From Dama dama (Eukaryota > Chordata > Mammalia > Artiodactyla > Cervidae): 64,000 bases of DNA. Positions 38,101-46,600 of this stretch are shown one piece after another. The stretch covers positions 119,110,501 to 119,174,500 of the forward strand of contig NC_083685.1 in assembly GCF_033118175.1 (NCBI RefSeq). The letters are read 5' to 3'. Positions within the stretch are counted from its first letter, which is position 1. Each line of letters starts with the position of its first letter. The position numbers and the translations under genes were made by a program. The notes below the pieces were generated by a model. It made no database searches and was not told the origin of the DNA. It saw nothing but the letters and a program-made list of their open reading frames with translations.

Positions 38101-41016
38101 TTTACTCTTTGCTGTTAGAAATAATGCTGCGTATCTTTATATATGCGTAATTTTGCTCAAGTGGCTACATGCTTGGGAGAAATGTTTGAGAGGTGCTGGT
38201 CAAAGAGCATGCCCGGCATCAGCCATGAGACCAGCCATTCCGTCCCTGGAGGCTGAGCCAGTTTACACCTCCACCAATGACCCTTCTCCAGTGGGACCAG
38301 ATGTACCACCTTTTCAAGCTGCTGGTGAAAAAGAGTAAGGTTATGGTTCCAACTGGCAATGTCATGTTGTAGGTAAGGAGGGCGTCTCTTCACATATTTG
38401 TAATCATCTTTATTTCCCTTTGGTAAATTATCCTTTTCATTGGCCCATTTCTCTATTGGTCTCAGTATTTTTCTTTATACAGTAACAAAAACAAACTACC
38501 GTCTGTGAAGTGTTGCAAATTTTTCTGTGCCATTTGACTAAATTTGTATCTTTTGCCACTTGGAAATTTTTTATTCAGGTATAGTAAAAATAATTTTTCC
38601 TTTTAAGGCTTTTAGATGTTTTATTCATTCTAAGACAATCATTCCTCATTATGAAATTTTATAAAAACATTATCTAAGTCTGGTCCTCAGACTCTGGTTT
38701 TTTCTTTATTATCTTCGATACAACTGGAATTTATTTTGTTATAAAGACTTTTTCTTTCCATTAGGATCCTCAGTTGTCCCAACATGGTTTGGTGAGACGT
38801 CCATGTCTTTGCCTGTCAGGAAGTGCCATCTTTGTGTGTTAGGTATGAATGTGTATTTGGAGCTACTTCTGGAGTCCTGGCCTTTTTCTACTGATCTGTC
38901 TGCTTTGCATCATTACTGACTGTAGCTTTATGATGTTCACCACTGAGTGAAGCTAGTCTTCCTTCATTATTCTTTTTAGAACTTTTCTCACATTTCTTCT
39001 GTTTACTCTGAGGCTGTGCCGGGTCTCACTTGCAGCACGTGGGATCTAGTTGCCTGACCAAGGATCAAACCCAGGACACCTGTATTGGGAGTGTGGAGTC
39101 TTAGCCACTGGACCATCAGGGAAGTCCCTCTCACATTTTTCTTTGATAAACTTTATTGTGAATTCCTCACACCTTTAGGAAATGGCCCAAGTGTGGCCTA
39201 TCAGCTGCGTCTGTAAATATAGTTTTACCAGAACAGAGGCAACAAAGGCGTAAATACGAACTACCTGCCCTTTAGGAAACTGCGGTATCTGTTCCAGAAC
39301 CTGCCGCAGTTTAACAGACGACAAGCCATCCCCCAGCACCGCCCAGTTCTGTGGTTCTGTACTTTCTCAGCTCGTCCTTCAGTCGGAGCGCTTGGTCCCG
39401 GCTTGTGTGATGGAGTCGGCTGTGTTCCCTGGGGTCCGGCCTCCTCCACTTCACTCTAGAGGCCAGCTGTTCTCTTCCCGTTGGTGTTTCGGGATCCAGC
39501 CATGGGCGCCACACCACAGCGTCGTGTGGAGGGTCCTGCCTGCTGTCCTCGGCTTGTGGGGTGGCCACGTCTTCTGCTTCGCTAGACAACGCCTAGGGAG
39601 TGGCCAGGCCAGGGGGTTCTGAGGCCCCACAACTAGACGGTGGGGTTCGTTTCCATCTGATCATTGGCAGGGCTGAGACCTTTCCCACATCAGGTGTGTG
39701 GATTTTCTCCCCTGACGTTTCTGATCAGCTTGTCTATGGGATTGTGTGTCTCCTGACTTGTAGAAGTCCCCTGTGCCCTCTGAGTTCTCGTTCCTTGTTG
39801 GTTTTATGTCTCACCTTTCTGTTGTCTTAAGGAGGTCTGTCCACTCATGGAAACATCTAACTTGAACAGTTTTGTGAAGTCAGTCCCCTCCCCAGGTCAG
39901 GGACGGGCCTGTCTGCCTGGTGGCTCCTCTATAAACCCAGGTCTGTGACTGGGCTGGCCCTGAGCCCACATGTGTTTCCTTTGAAAATTCAGAGATAATG
40001 GGAGGAGAAAAGGGGGGCTGAGGACAGCAGGTAGAGGAGAGAATGTGGAAATTCCAGTTGTTTTCCAGGTAGAATGGTTTCCATTCAAATACTTCTCGCA
40101 AAACTTAGGTAATAGCAGTAGTTGCAGAAACAGCCAAGGACAAGGGGGAGCCTCCGTGTGGGGTCCCAGGAGAGATGACACCCAACGGGAGGAACGTGGT
40201 GGTCAGCTCGGCCCTCCCAGGTCCTGCTAGAGATGCCCGGCTCTGCTGGTTATGGAGGCAGGAGGGGACCTGGCAGGTGGCGCTGGGACGAAGGACAGGA
40301 GCCTGCAGGTGTTCCCCCAAATAGCGGGAGGGCGGGCTGGGAGCCCATGGGGTGGCCATGAGGCAGCCCCGGTGCAGAGGCTCAGCCGAAGGGTTTCAGA
40401 CCACCGAGTCCCGCGCCAGAAAGGTCCCAGGGCACCAGCAAGGTCCCAGGGTGGACGTGGGCGGAGCCTGCCTCCTGCAGGGCCACAGCTTGTCACAGCC
40501 ATGGGGACAGGCCTGGAGTGGGGGGTAGGAGGGGCTCTGCCTGCAGCTGGTTGTGAAGTCACAGGTTCTGTCCCCAGGGCTGCCTCCCACCTGTGGCCCC
40601 TGCAGAGGGCGTGGGGCAGGGGGACATCAGAGACACCCCAGGATCAAGTCAGGATCAGGAAGCTGAGTCTGCCCTGAACCCAGGCATGAGTGAACAGGAC
40701 TGCCCATGTGAACCTCACCCAAGTCCCCGGGGTGGGTCAGCCACCTCCTGCAGTGGGGGGCCAAGGCCAGGGTGGGTGGAGGCCCCTCAGAGGACCCCCT
40801 GCCCCCATCTTCCTGGTGACCAGTGAGACAGTGGCCAGCGGATTCTTTTCGGGCCCCTCCCTCCTCTCAGCTGTGGAACAGAAGCTTGGGGTCCCCGGTG
40901 CAGGCTGGAGAGCCGACCTGTCGCCCCTCCCACAGGACCTCACGGGGGGCATGTTTGAGGACAACCTGAGGTCGCTGAACCTGCAGGAGGGCCGGGACTT
41001 CCTTCACTTCAGCTGA
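20049..41016 (+). CDS. B3GNTL1: B3GNTL1, 3' part of the gene (six terminal coding exons)
   Basis: The joined coding exons are 20049-20144, 26595-26719, 32429-32564, 32712-32780, 33213-33287 and 40936-41016: 582 nt, 193 residues plus TGA. The spliced protein matches, almost residue for residue, the C-terminal half of the human B3GNTL1 protein as I remember it (about 361 residues), including FTSNGPTVIMPTWFCSR, VPEDLLFFYEHLRKGGG and a C-terminus in GRDFLHFS. B3GNTL1 is a GT-A-fold, family-2-type glycosyltransferase-like protein named for similarity to beta-1,3-N-acetylglucosaminyltransferases; its substrate is not well established. The N-terminal nucleotide-sugar half with the DxD-type motif is not in this window. 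All introns are GT-AG and the frame is open throughout, so the gene looks functional. It converges on TBCD, which lies on the opposite strand. Confidence 0.96.
21385..21815 (-). mobile_element. BovB (RTE) LINE 3' fragment, antisense
   Basis: The + strand reads ttcagttcagtcactcagtc, gtgtccgactctttgtgacc, gccaggcctccctgtccatc, gatgccatccagccatctca, ccaatgagtcaattcttcac and caacaccacagttcaaaagc. This is the reverse complement of the BovB 3' coding end. Minus-strand coding remains are visible (for example RTRLSD and WLDGITDSMDMSL). Confidence 0.92.
22610..22790 (-). mobile_element. LINE-1 fragment, antisense
   Basis: The words attttagccattctgactgg, gacttatgacgttgagcaat and ttttcatgtgcggattggct match the antisense L1 3' consensus. 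It is truncated by the adjacent CHR SINE. Confidence 0.75.
22793..22952 (-). mobile_element. CHR-type SINE, antisense
   Basis: The + strand reads cagcatacgggatcttcca, tctagttccctgaccaggga, tcgaacccaggccccctgca and ttggaagcccagagtcttag, the reverse of the tRNA-derived head. Confidence 0.85.
24120..24380 (+). mobile_element. Old LINE-like fragment
   Basis: The words ttattggggtataattcata, taaaatgtgcagctcagtgc and cacagccatcaccaccatct match a widespread old L1-associated sequence. The orientation is assigned as it reads here and is uncertain. Confidence 0.5.
25208..25322 (-). mobile_element. CHR-type SINE, antisense, truncated
   Basis: A T-rich start (revcomp of the A tail) leads into ggctacactgggtcttcatt, gctgctcgccggctttctcc and agttgcggctggtgggtgtt. 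The tRNA head is missing. Confidence 0.75.
26595..26719 (+). CDS. B3GNTL1: B3GNTL1 coding exon, 41 codons plus 2 nt
   Basis: Acceptor is cctgcag before GGT GTC CCT. The donor is gtacgc directly after CTC GA, so the Glu codon is completed by the first G of the next exon. The apparently open continuation (GAG TAC GCA) is intron, because only the 26719 boundary joins in frame to ACC ACC ATC TGG. It encodes VPEDLLFFYEHLRKGGG and LLLYRYHP, highly conserved in the family. Confidence 0.95.
26900..27176 (-). mobile_element. CHR-type SINE, antisense, near full length
   Basis: The + strand reads ttgctctgggtctttgctgc, agttggcttctctcgttgcg, gcgcgcaggctctaggtgc, cttagttgctctgtggcacg, ggattgaacccgtgtcccct and gattcttaaccgctggacca. 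It abuts the next Bov-tA directly. Confidence 0.9.
27172..27340 (+). mobile_element. Bov-tA SINE
   Basis: The tRNA-derived head (ggctcagtgggtaaagaatc, tgcctgcaatgcaggagaca, gggtttgattccctgggta) is followed by a shortened body (acccatggacagaggagcct, gggtcggacacaacagtg). The head is well preserved, but there is an internal deletion compared with other copies. Confidence 0.9.
28240..31190 (+). mobile_element. LINE-1, sense, long 5'-truncated copy split by a SINE
   Basis: A continuous A-rich L1 ORF2 to 3'-end sequence is interrupted by a CHR SINE at 29375-29705. Landmarks include tgctacaagaatattatagg, aatccctgtaaaagtcccag, aagctacaccaatcaggaaa, ttctagaagaaaacatcagg, gagtagacaaaccacagact, tgcaaagtaacctctgcaca and ccagcaattccgtgtctagg. 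The frame at 28553-28738 keeps a reverse-transcriptase-like stretch. Many stops show it is inactive. Confidence 0.88.
29375..29705 (-). mobile_element. CHR-type SINE inserted into the L1, antisense
   Basis: It starts ttttttttggccgtgctggg and ends accactgaaccaccagggaaatcccag. The middle has gttgccccacggcctatgga, ccagaccagggatcgaacct and gtgtccctgcgtcagattct. The L1 text is continuous on both sides, so the SINE is the younger insertion. Confidence 0.92.
32429..32564 (+). CDS. B3GNTL1: B3GNTL1 coding exon, 45 codons plus 1 nt
   Basis: A C-rich polypyrimidine tract and cccgcag lead into G ACC ACC ATC TGG. The donor is gtgggg after CAC AAG. It encodes RVRFLEERALPHW, FTIWNAGRQGRRLYRSL and SRHK. 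The exon is GC-rich. The following intron is only 147 bp and extremely C-rich on this strand. Confidence 0.96.
32565..32711 (-). other. B3GNTL1: 147-bp intron with a dense G-run array on the minus strand
   Basis: Between two B3GNTL1 exons, positions 32570-32670 are C-tract after C-tract on the + strand (ccacccccaccccgccccgc, ccccatccctcatccccacc). The template strand therefore carries many GGG/GGGG runs at short spacing, a textbook G-quadruplex pattern; the coding strand is i-motif-prone. The C/T-rich run also serves as the upstream polypyrimidine sequence of the exon at 32712. Confidence 0.8.
32712..32780 (+). CDS. B3GNTL1: B3GNTL1 coding exon, 23 codons
   Basis: Acceptor ccttcccag precedes GTG GCT GCC; donor gtgcgg follows TCT CAG. 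The exon is 69 nt and phase 0 at both ends. It encodes AFCDVDENKIRKGFYC, a strongly conserved block. Skipping it would keep the reading frame. Confidence 0.96.
33213..33287 (+). CDS. B3GNTL1: B3GNTL1 coding exon, 25 codons
   Basis: Acceptor cctcctctcag precedes GAA AGG CCC; donor gtaagt follows AAG CTG. The exon is 75 nt and phase 0 at both ends. It encodes RPKPRIPVLHFRAARPPF and VICVKL. A 7.6-kb repeat-rich intron follows before the terminal exon. Confidence 0.96.
35225..36000 (-). mobile_element. LINE-1 fragment, antisense, split by a SINE
   Basis: Antisense L1 landmarks are ggtggtttcgatttgcatct, gttcaagtcctttgcccatt, caagtccccagtcagatgc and acaaagtccattttatcagt on the left. After the SINE, ccattttatctattttaaat and acccattttgagttgatgt follow. 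The text is continuous if the SINE is removed. Confidence 0.88.
35568..35764 (-). mobile_element. CHR-type SINE inside the antisense L1
   Basis: The + strand reads ctggctgggtgtggtcttgc, cttcgtcgccccacgacctt, gaactcaggtcccctgcatt and ctcaaccactggaccgcccg. The flanks ccattttatcagttttt and ccattttatctatttt form an imperfect target-site duplication. Confidence 0.9.
36050..36440 (+). repeat. Ancient interspersed repeat
   Basis: The words tagcaaactacaaacttagc, ttcaaacaacacacatttat and cacgtttctgcaggtcagca, followed by gtggtcactggcagcagtca, resemble the repeat at 12595-12750. The family is not named with confidence. Confidence 0.45.
36447..36590 (+). repeat. Recent 73-bp tandem duplication (two copies)
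   Basis: The segment starting tgacatcctagaagcagggg recurs exactly 73 bp later (36447 and 36520). The first roughly 60 bp are identical, and the copies differ only at the distal end (catggccatctggggc versus catggctttctggggt). The near-identity points to a recent duplication. Confidence 0.93.
36978..37105 (-). mobile_element. CHR-type SINE, antisense
   Basis: A run of T (A tail reversed) leads into ggtcacaccacaccacatgg, caaccagggatcgaaccctt and gccccctgcatgggaaacgc, then aatcactggactgccaggga. It is a compact, head-complete copy. Confidence 0.9.
37690..37965 (+). mobile_element. Two adjoining Bov-tA-type SINE bodies
   Basis: Two bodies lie in direct order: cactccagtactcttgcctg to agagtcggacacaactgagc, then actggagaaggaaatggcaa to agagtcggacatgactgaag. 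They are joined by a (actttca)n-type linker (cactttcacttttcactttcat). Neither has the full tRNA head. Confidence 0.88.
38036..38080 (+). mobile_element. Mariner-type terminal remnant
   Basis: The sequence gcagaaaaaccccaatgacctttctggccaacccaatac resembles the terminal inverted repeat zone of the bovine mariner-type transposon. No matching second end was found, so only a fragment is claimed. Confidence 0.45.
38085..38995 (-). mobile_element. LINE-1 fragment, antisense, old
   Basis: The + strand is T-rich with L1-antisense words such as ttttccttttaaggctttta, caactggaatttattttgtt, cctttttctactgatctgtc and gactgtagctttatgatgtt. It is highly diverged. Confidence 0.65.
39000..39128 (-). mobile_element. 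CHR-type SINE, antisense
   Basis: The words gctgtgccgggtctcacttg, cagcacgtgggatctagttg, ctgaccaaggatcaaaccca and ttagccactggaccatcagg, followed by gaagtcc, mark a head-complete antisense copy. Confidence 0.9.
40936..41016 (+). CDS. B3GNTL1: B3GNTL1 terminal coding exon with TGA stop
   Basis: Acceptor cctcccacag precedes GAC CTC ACG. The frame runs 26 codons to TGA at 41014-41016 and encodes MFEDNLRSLNLQEGRDFL before the final HFS. The 3' UTR continues downstream. Its end is uncertain, and a strong donor-like site sits 24 nt after the stop. Confidence 0.96.
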   Translation, partial: DLTGGMFEDNLRSLNLQEGRDFLHFS

Positions 41017-42070
41017 CAGACCCGTGGCAGCTGCTCCCAGGTATGTACGAGGCCCCCAGCAGCTGCAGCCCAGGGCTGAGGCCAGCAGGGAAGGAGGGCC
41101 CTGGGGCCCCCACACGGGGAACATGCATGTGGGGGGTGGTGCCCAGACGCCCCACAAACTCCACTCACCAAGAGAGTGCTCAGTGATTTTACCAGGCAAG
41201 TTTTACGTGTGGTCTACACCCCACCATGTATTTGACACGTGTCCACACGTGTGTACACACAGACCAAGGCCCGGAGCAGCTCCTCTGCTCGGGGCAAGGG
41301 CTTGGCTGCCCACCATGCGCTCCTCAGCCTCCCTCGTGTCATTGGCACCAGCAGCTTGTACTCGTCACTCCCGGCTCCCCATGGCCATGAACCCCAGTGC
41401 CCGCCTCGTTCCCAGCTCTGGCCTCTGTGGAGTCTGGGCCACGTGTGGCTCCGTCTGTGTGGGGTCAGCCTGCGTTAGAGACGTGGGGCTGGACGAGGCC
41501 CCCCGGGGAGAGGCTGTGCGCTGACGCTCCTCTGGTGGGGAGTCGGCCCCTCTGAGTGCGGCGGAGACCTGGGCAGGGGAGGGAGAGGCCCACGGTGCCT
41601 GGCAGGGGCCGCGGGTGTGAGTGGGCATGGGAGCGCCTCTTTCTCTGGTCGGTCCTAAGTTGGAGGTGTACCAGAGCTGGGGAAGGTGGCAGTTCTGACC
41701 ACGTCCGGGCCACTCGGGGCCAGCGGCCACAGCAGTCCTGTGTTGAGAAATGGCCTGGCACTGCCCATTTGGTCTCTTGGTCTCAGGAGCCCAGTGGCTC
41801 TTCCCTGAAGGTGATGCTGGTGCCACTGGGCTTCTCCTTGATCCAAGAAGAGATCATCGATGTGTTGAGTCGTTAGTGTCATCGATGCCGGAGTGAGTGA
41901 TGACTCCCAGGGATGAGGGCCCTGCCCCAACAGTTCACCTGAACGAGGCAGTAACTCCCGGCTCCGAGGAGGGTCAAGGGGGCTTGAACAATCAGGAGTG
42001 GCTTCATTGTGAAGCCACATCTGGGTCAGAATTCCCAGCCTCGGTGATTAAAGCACTGGGGTCTCTGCGT
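41017..42070 (+). other. B3GNTL1: Probable B3GNTL1 3' UTR (end uncertain)
   Basis: Non-coding sequence follows the stop codon. The first poly(A)-like hexamer I find downstream is ATTAAA at 42047-42052, followed by a GT-rich stretch (ggggtctctgcgtg) of the kind that often lies just after cleavage sites. The extent shown is an inference from that hexamer. A canonical AATAAA was not seen on this strand before about 47770. Confidence 0.35.
42047..42052 (+). promoter_or_regulatory. Candidate poly(A) signal ATTAAA for B3GNTL1
   Basis: ATTAAA is the commonest variant of the canonical signal. It lies about 1 kb after the B3GNTL1 stop, with downstream G/T-rich sequence. No transcript evidence is available here, so this is tentative. 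Confidence 0.35.
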
Positions 42071-43374
42071 GCAGAGGGTCTTGGGAGACCCTTCACAAAA
42101 CAGAAAGGTGTCGATCAGAGGCAGGAGAACTGGTGTTCTAGCCACAGGGCTCTAACACCTTCTAAAATTGTGTGTTTTCATACTGCTGCTACTGTTGTCA
42201 AAATTCTATGTGCTTTTGAAAATCCACACAGTAGCTGTTATTCTTTTTGTTACATGGTCACAGTTTTCAGGAATCTGCCTGAAGATGTTTTTGTCATCAC
42301 AACTGGGAGGGGTACCCACCGGCTTCGAGGTGGTTGCTAAATATTCTGCAACACACAGGACAGTTCCCACAGCAGCGACTCGACTCGACAGCGTGGAGAC
42401 GGGAAACCAGCCGTGCACCGAGCAGGACTGTTGTACCACAGGGACCTATGCTGTGCTTACAGGTGTGGTCCAGCCGAGGCGGGCCGAGTCCACCGCGGCC
42501 TCCACGCGGCCCACGAGAGGCAGTCCGTCCTGGCCCGACAGCTGTGCCTCACACGTTCTCACCCGTCCGTCCACATCTCTGCTGCGCCCGGACCTCACCC
42601 TGTGAAGCAGCAGACGGGAGGGCCCGACCCTCCCGGCTCTGAGACCGGCCACACAAGAGCCCAGGTGGGGAACCTTTACGCGCACCGGCCTCTGGACAGG
42701 CCTGCGTGGGCGCCAGCCTGTGTGGAGAGAAGCCGCCTGTCTTTGCTTCACAAACCCTGAGTGTGTACCCGACTCTGAACAAATGGAAAAAGGGTACAGA
42801 CCATGTGGTTCTTCCACGTCCTGGAGGTCACACGTTGGCACAGCGGTGACGCTGCCGACCACACCCTGTTTCAGTCCAGGTTTGAGCTACTGTCACAAGT
42901 CCCCTGTGTGGATGAAATTGGCCCCCGCAGCATTCAAAAAAGTGTCAGCTCTGAACAAAACCACACAAAAGTAGGTGACTCGCGATGCCCGTGTGCACTG
43001 GATGCTAGAACAGGGTGAGGGGGGAAGACGCTCCCCACACGACCCCTCAACAGCCCTCTGCAAAAGGACCCGGAGAAGGCAGCCACTCTCAGCCCGAGGC
43101 ATGGCGCTTTCTCTGCGCTGTGATCTGACATTAAATGTGAGTCTCCTAGAGCTTGTCAGTGGGTTAGACCGAGCCCAGCAAGGCCACAGCGGACGTGGTA
43201 ACAGGACAGCCATGGGAGGCTGCAACCGGTCTTCCCAGGCCTGTGCTCCCGGAGCACTCCTCCCAGTGGGTCTCAGCATGGGGCAGGGGTGGGTGGGGAG
43301 GGACCCTACACGCCCCTCTGGTTCCAGCTCCCTGACCAGACATCCCCGCCGGCACCAACGGCAGACACAGACAG
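42071..43374. other. Intergenic gap between the convergent 3' ends
   Basis: About 1.3 kb separates the tentative B3GNTL1 end from the expected TBCD cleavage zone. I see no gene or repeat here. Long frames exist on both strands, including one across 42975-43892 that runs antisense through the TBCD terminal exon. They are GC-driven and show no domain. Confidence 0.6.
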
Positions 43375-43626
43375 GGAGCTGCTCGGCAGGTAATTTTATT
43401 AAACGTGGGTTGGGGATGAGGACAAAAGCACCGACAGGCCAGGGCACCCGGGCGCAGGACGCATGTGAGGAGATGCCACCTCCAGGTAACAGACTCCGGG
43501 TCCCTCGTACGCACCAGCCAGGCCGCCATCCGTCCACATCTTCCCTGTCAACTGTGCCCGGGCTTCTCCTGGCCAGGCAGGCAGGCACGAGCTCAGCTTC
43601 CAGGACCGGCCTCAGCGGACGGCAGG
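43375..43626 (-). CDS. TBCD: TBCD terminal exon: last four codons, TGA and 3' UTR
   Basis: Acceptor tgtcctccgcag precedes CCT GCC GTC CGC TGA, so the protein ends PKPAVR; the stop is at 43614-43612. I recall the human protein ending in a different short tail after the shared VP, so this tip is variable. A 3' UTR of about 240 nt runs to an AATAAA at 43400-43395. The left end given is the expected cleavage zone, not an observed site. Phase, acceptor quality and the nearby signal support the placement, but the coding part is only 15 nt. Confidence 0.82.
43395..43400 (-). promoter_or_regulatory. TBCD: TBCD poly(A) signal AATAAA
   Basis: The minus strand reads ACGTTTAATAAAATTACC about 215 nt after the TBCD stop codon. 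It is the first canonical signal in the terminal exon. Cleavage would be expected about 10-30 nt further on, near 43370-43385. Confidence 0.8.
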
Positions 43627-46600
43627 CTGCGGAGGACATGGGACAGGGTCAGCCAGTCAGTGCTGTCTCCCCAGCCGTCCCTGCACCCCGTTTCCTACAG
43701 GAAACTGCATCTGTGCCGCTTCCCCGAACGTGCCAGGAGCCCGTGGGCAGTGAGTGGGTGCAGAGCGGAACTGTGCTGTCCCCACAACTTCACCATCTTT
43801 GCAACATTTTCCTAATAACGTCGAAAGCACGTTTCCTCAGGAAGCCGGTGGTGTGCCTGGCCATCACACAAGGAGGCAGAATCAACCCTTAGCCAGCCGT
43901 CATCAGCTGCACCACCTGGGGACTGACCAGTGCTGCCCCCGCCCCACATCTGAGGGGGTCCTGCGGGGCCCCCAGAGAAGGCCAGGCAAGGGCCATACCC
44001 TTGTACGGCAGGCGGGGGTGGGGGAGACTTCACCTCAGGAATAACTCCGCCGCAAAGAGAAGAAATGGAGAGTTAAAAGAGCACAGTGAACTGAAGGACA
44101 GTGACAGGAGCGGTGGCTGAGTGAAGGCACGCCACGACCGCCTGGGCCCTGGGAAGCGAGCGCAGCACAGCCTGAGCCCCTGCGCAGTGCCACCGTTCCC
44201 GAGTGTGGCACATCGGGAAGGAACGCCGTCCTGATGGGCAGTCCCTAACAGAACAGCAGGAAAACTGCAGGACGTTAACAGAAGGGGAAGCGAAATGGTA
44301 AAAATGTCCTTAACCACTGCAAATGAAGACAAGAAAGGAAAGAAACAGGATTGAAAAGAAATTGGCAAACTAACCCAGTAAAGCCAAAATCACATATTAA
44401 ATCCAAGTGGATAAAACACTCAAGTTACCAAAAATGGTTAAACTGGATTAAAAAGAGGTAAGACCTAGCTACTGTTTATAAGAAACTCAAATATAAGAAC
44501 GTACACAAACTGGAAGTGAAATAATGAAGAGATAAACTACATAAACACTAAGCAAAAACTCCACTGTGGCTCTCAACATCACACCAAGGAGACCTCAAGG
44601 CACGAAGCATCATCATAGATAAACGAGAATATTTACACCGACGGTCAGTCTGCCAGGAAGACGTCACAGACTTAAAACATGCAGGCACCTGTAGCGAGTG
44701 AAAGCGGCTCAGTCGTGTCTGACTCTGCAACCCTGCTGACTGTAGCCCACCAGGCTTCTCTCTCCATGGGATTCTCCAGGCAAGAATACTGGAGTGGGTA
44801 GACTATCCCTTCTCCAAGGGATCTTAACAACCCAGGAATCGAACCAGGGTCTCCTGCAATGCAGGTGGATTCCTTACCAGCTGAGCTACAAGGAACACAT
44901 CTTCAAATGCATCACAGAAGTTGAGAAAACTAAAAAAAGAAATTGAGATTTTTCTCAATCAACAAAATGCCACCAAAGTACAGTCAGGCAGATTTGGGGA
45001 GCCCTGTGCAGTGCATTTAAGAAAAACATACACAGACTGAAAATCAGTCACCTTTCTCAGCCCCCACCCCAAAGTTGGGAAACGGAAAGATTAGAAGACG
45101 AACTTAAATGGTGACTGACAAGCAGCTGGCGGCTGAGCGTGACGGGGCACAAGGGCGAGAAGCCCTGGCGCCCTCTCCACGGAGCTCGCTCTCCCGTGTG
45201 GTTGCCAAGGACCAGGACCAGCTCTGCTGCAGCAAATGCCTCACACTCCGCTTACCTCGCTCCTGTTCCCCTGAAAGGCTGGCCTTCAACAAAAACGTAC
45301 AAAATGGCAAGAGAAAGCAGTCTGAAGAGACAGTGCAGATGTGAGAACCAGACTCAGACTCAGAAATGGCAGAGATACTGCAACTATCAGACCAGGAACT
45401 TCAAACAACTAGGATTACTACACCAAGGATTCTGGTGGACACAGTGGAAGCCACGCAAGGACAGACAGAAGGGCCAGAAGCCACCAAGTCTGTGAATGAA
45501 ACAGATGCCTCCAATGGGCTCATCCTAAGGCCAGACATGGCCAAGGACATAATCAGTGAACTTGAAGACAGGTCAACAGAAACTTCCCAAACTGAAAGGC
45601 AAAGAGAAACAAAAATGGGGGAAAAAAATCCAAGAACTGTGGGAGAATTACAAAAAGACATGCAACATCTCTGCTCCAAAAACCATAAAACACTGAGGGG
45701 TCCGTGGATGGAGACACCATGTTCACGGTCAAGAAACTCAGAGCAGAAAACATTACTTCTCACCTAACGGACCTTCAGGCTGCAGGCAACCTCGGCCAAA
45801 CTCCTAGTAAGTCTATCCTACAGGTGTGGTGGGGACCCGAGGGCTGGGAAGAGAAGACGACCATCAAGAAAAAAGAATCGTGAGACTGAGATAATTGGGC
45901 ACCAGGACCCATTGTGAGATCCCAGACCCCTCCTGCATCTTGAGGACCGAGAGCTGCCTCTGTGGCTGCAGGCTGGCTGGCTCATGGATGGACAATCTGG
46001 GAACAGAGCCACGCGTATGGCCTGATGCCACCACGCAGCCAGGAGTGGGCTGATTAGGCAGATCATAGGTCCAAATGTAGAAAATAATACATCAAAGCTC
46101 TTAGGAAAAAGACTGTCAACCCTGGAGGAGGTCGAGATACCCAAGCAGGACCACGTTAAGTCGGATGAGAAGGTCGTCCCTGGAGGAGGAGACACTTGCA
46201 GGACACACGTCTAGAAAAAGGCCCCTGAAGACAAAAGCAGAGAAAGACGGGCAACCTGGAGAGAACACAAGAGGTCTGACATGCAAGGAAAGACAATGTC
46301 CAGACACCTCAGATCTCAGACGAGGTCACGTTCCCGTCACCAGGGAAACCAGGGCATGCCCATCGCGGACAGCCACACAGCCCTGAGCGCGTGCGGGGGA
46401 GCACCGGTCACTCTGGAGTCTGCTGTCAGCGCTGCCCACCTGAGTCCTCTGCCTGGCGTGTCCACCGGAAATGGGAACTGGTGCCCCAGCAGCCTGAGGC
46501 GCATGCCTGGGGTGGTCAGGGCAAACACTGGGGCGCGTGGAGACCTAGAGCTTCGACGCCACGCTCTCCTGCACACACGTCCTTCCTCAACCATCTCTCC

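Larger units (their letters stand above)
33288..40935 (+). other. B3GNTL1: Last B3GNTL1 intron: overview
   Basis: This 7.65-kb intron holds the L1, CHR, Bov-tA, mariner-like and tandem-duplication features listed separately. 33290-35220 and 39130-40930 contain no gene or repeat I recognise. The latter half is GC-rich and gives chance open frames on both strands. Confidence 0.75.

Noticed and set aside
42975..43892. A 305-codon open frame on the + strand
   Set aside because: It runs antisense across the TBCD terminal exon and UTR in GC-rich sequence, has low-complexity Arg/Pro/Ser/Gly content, no recognisable domain and no splice context. It is a chance frame.
45366..45767. Possible small host gene (133 codons with Met start)
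   Set aside because: The nucleotide order matches the L1/HAL1 ORF1 region, so it is a retroelement relic.
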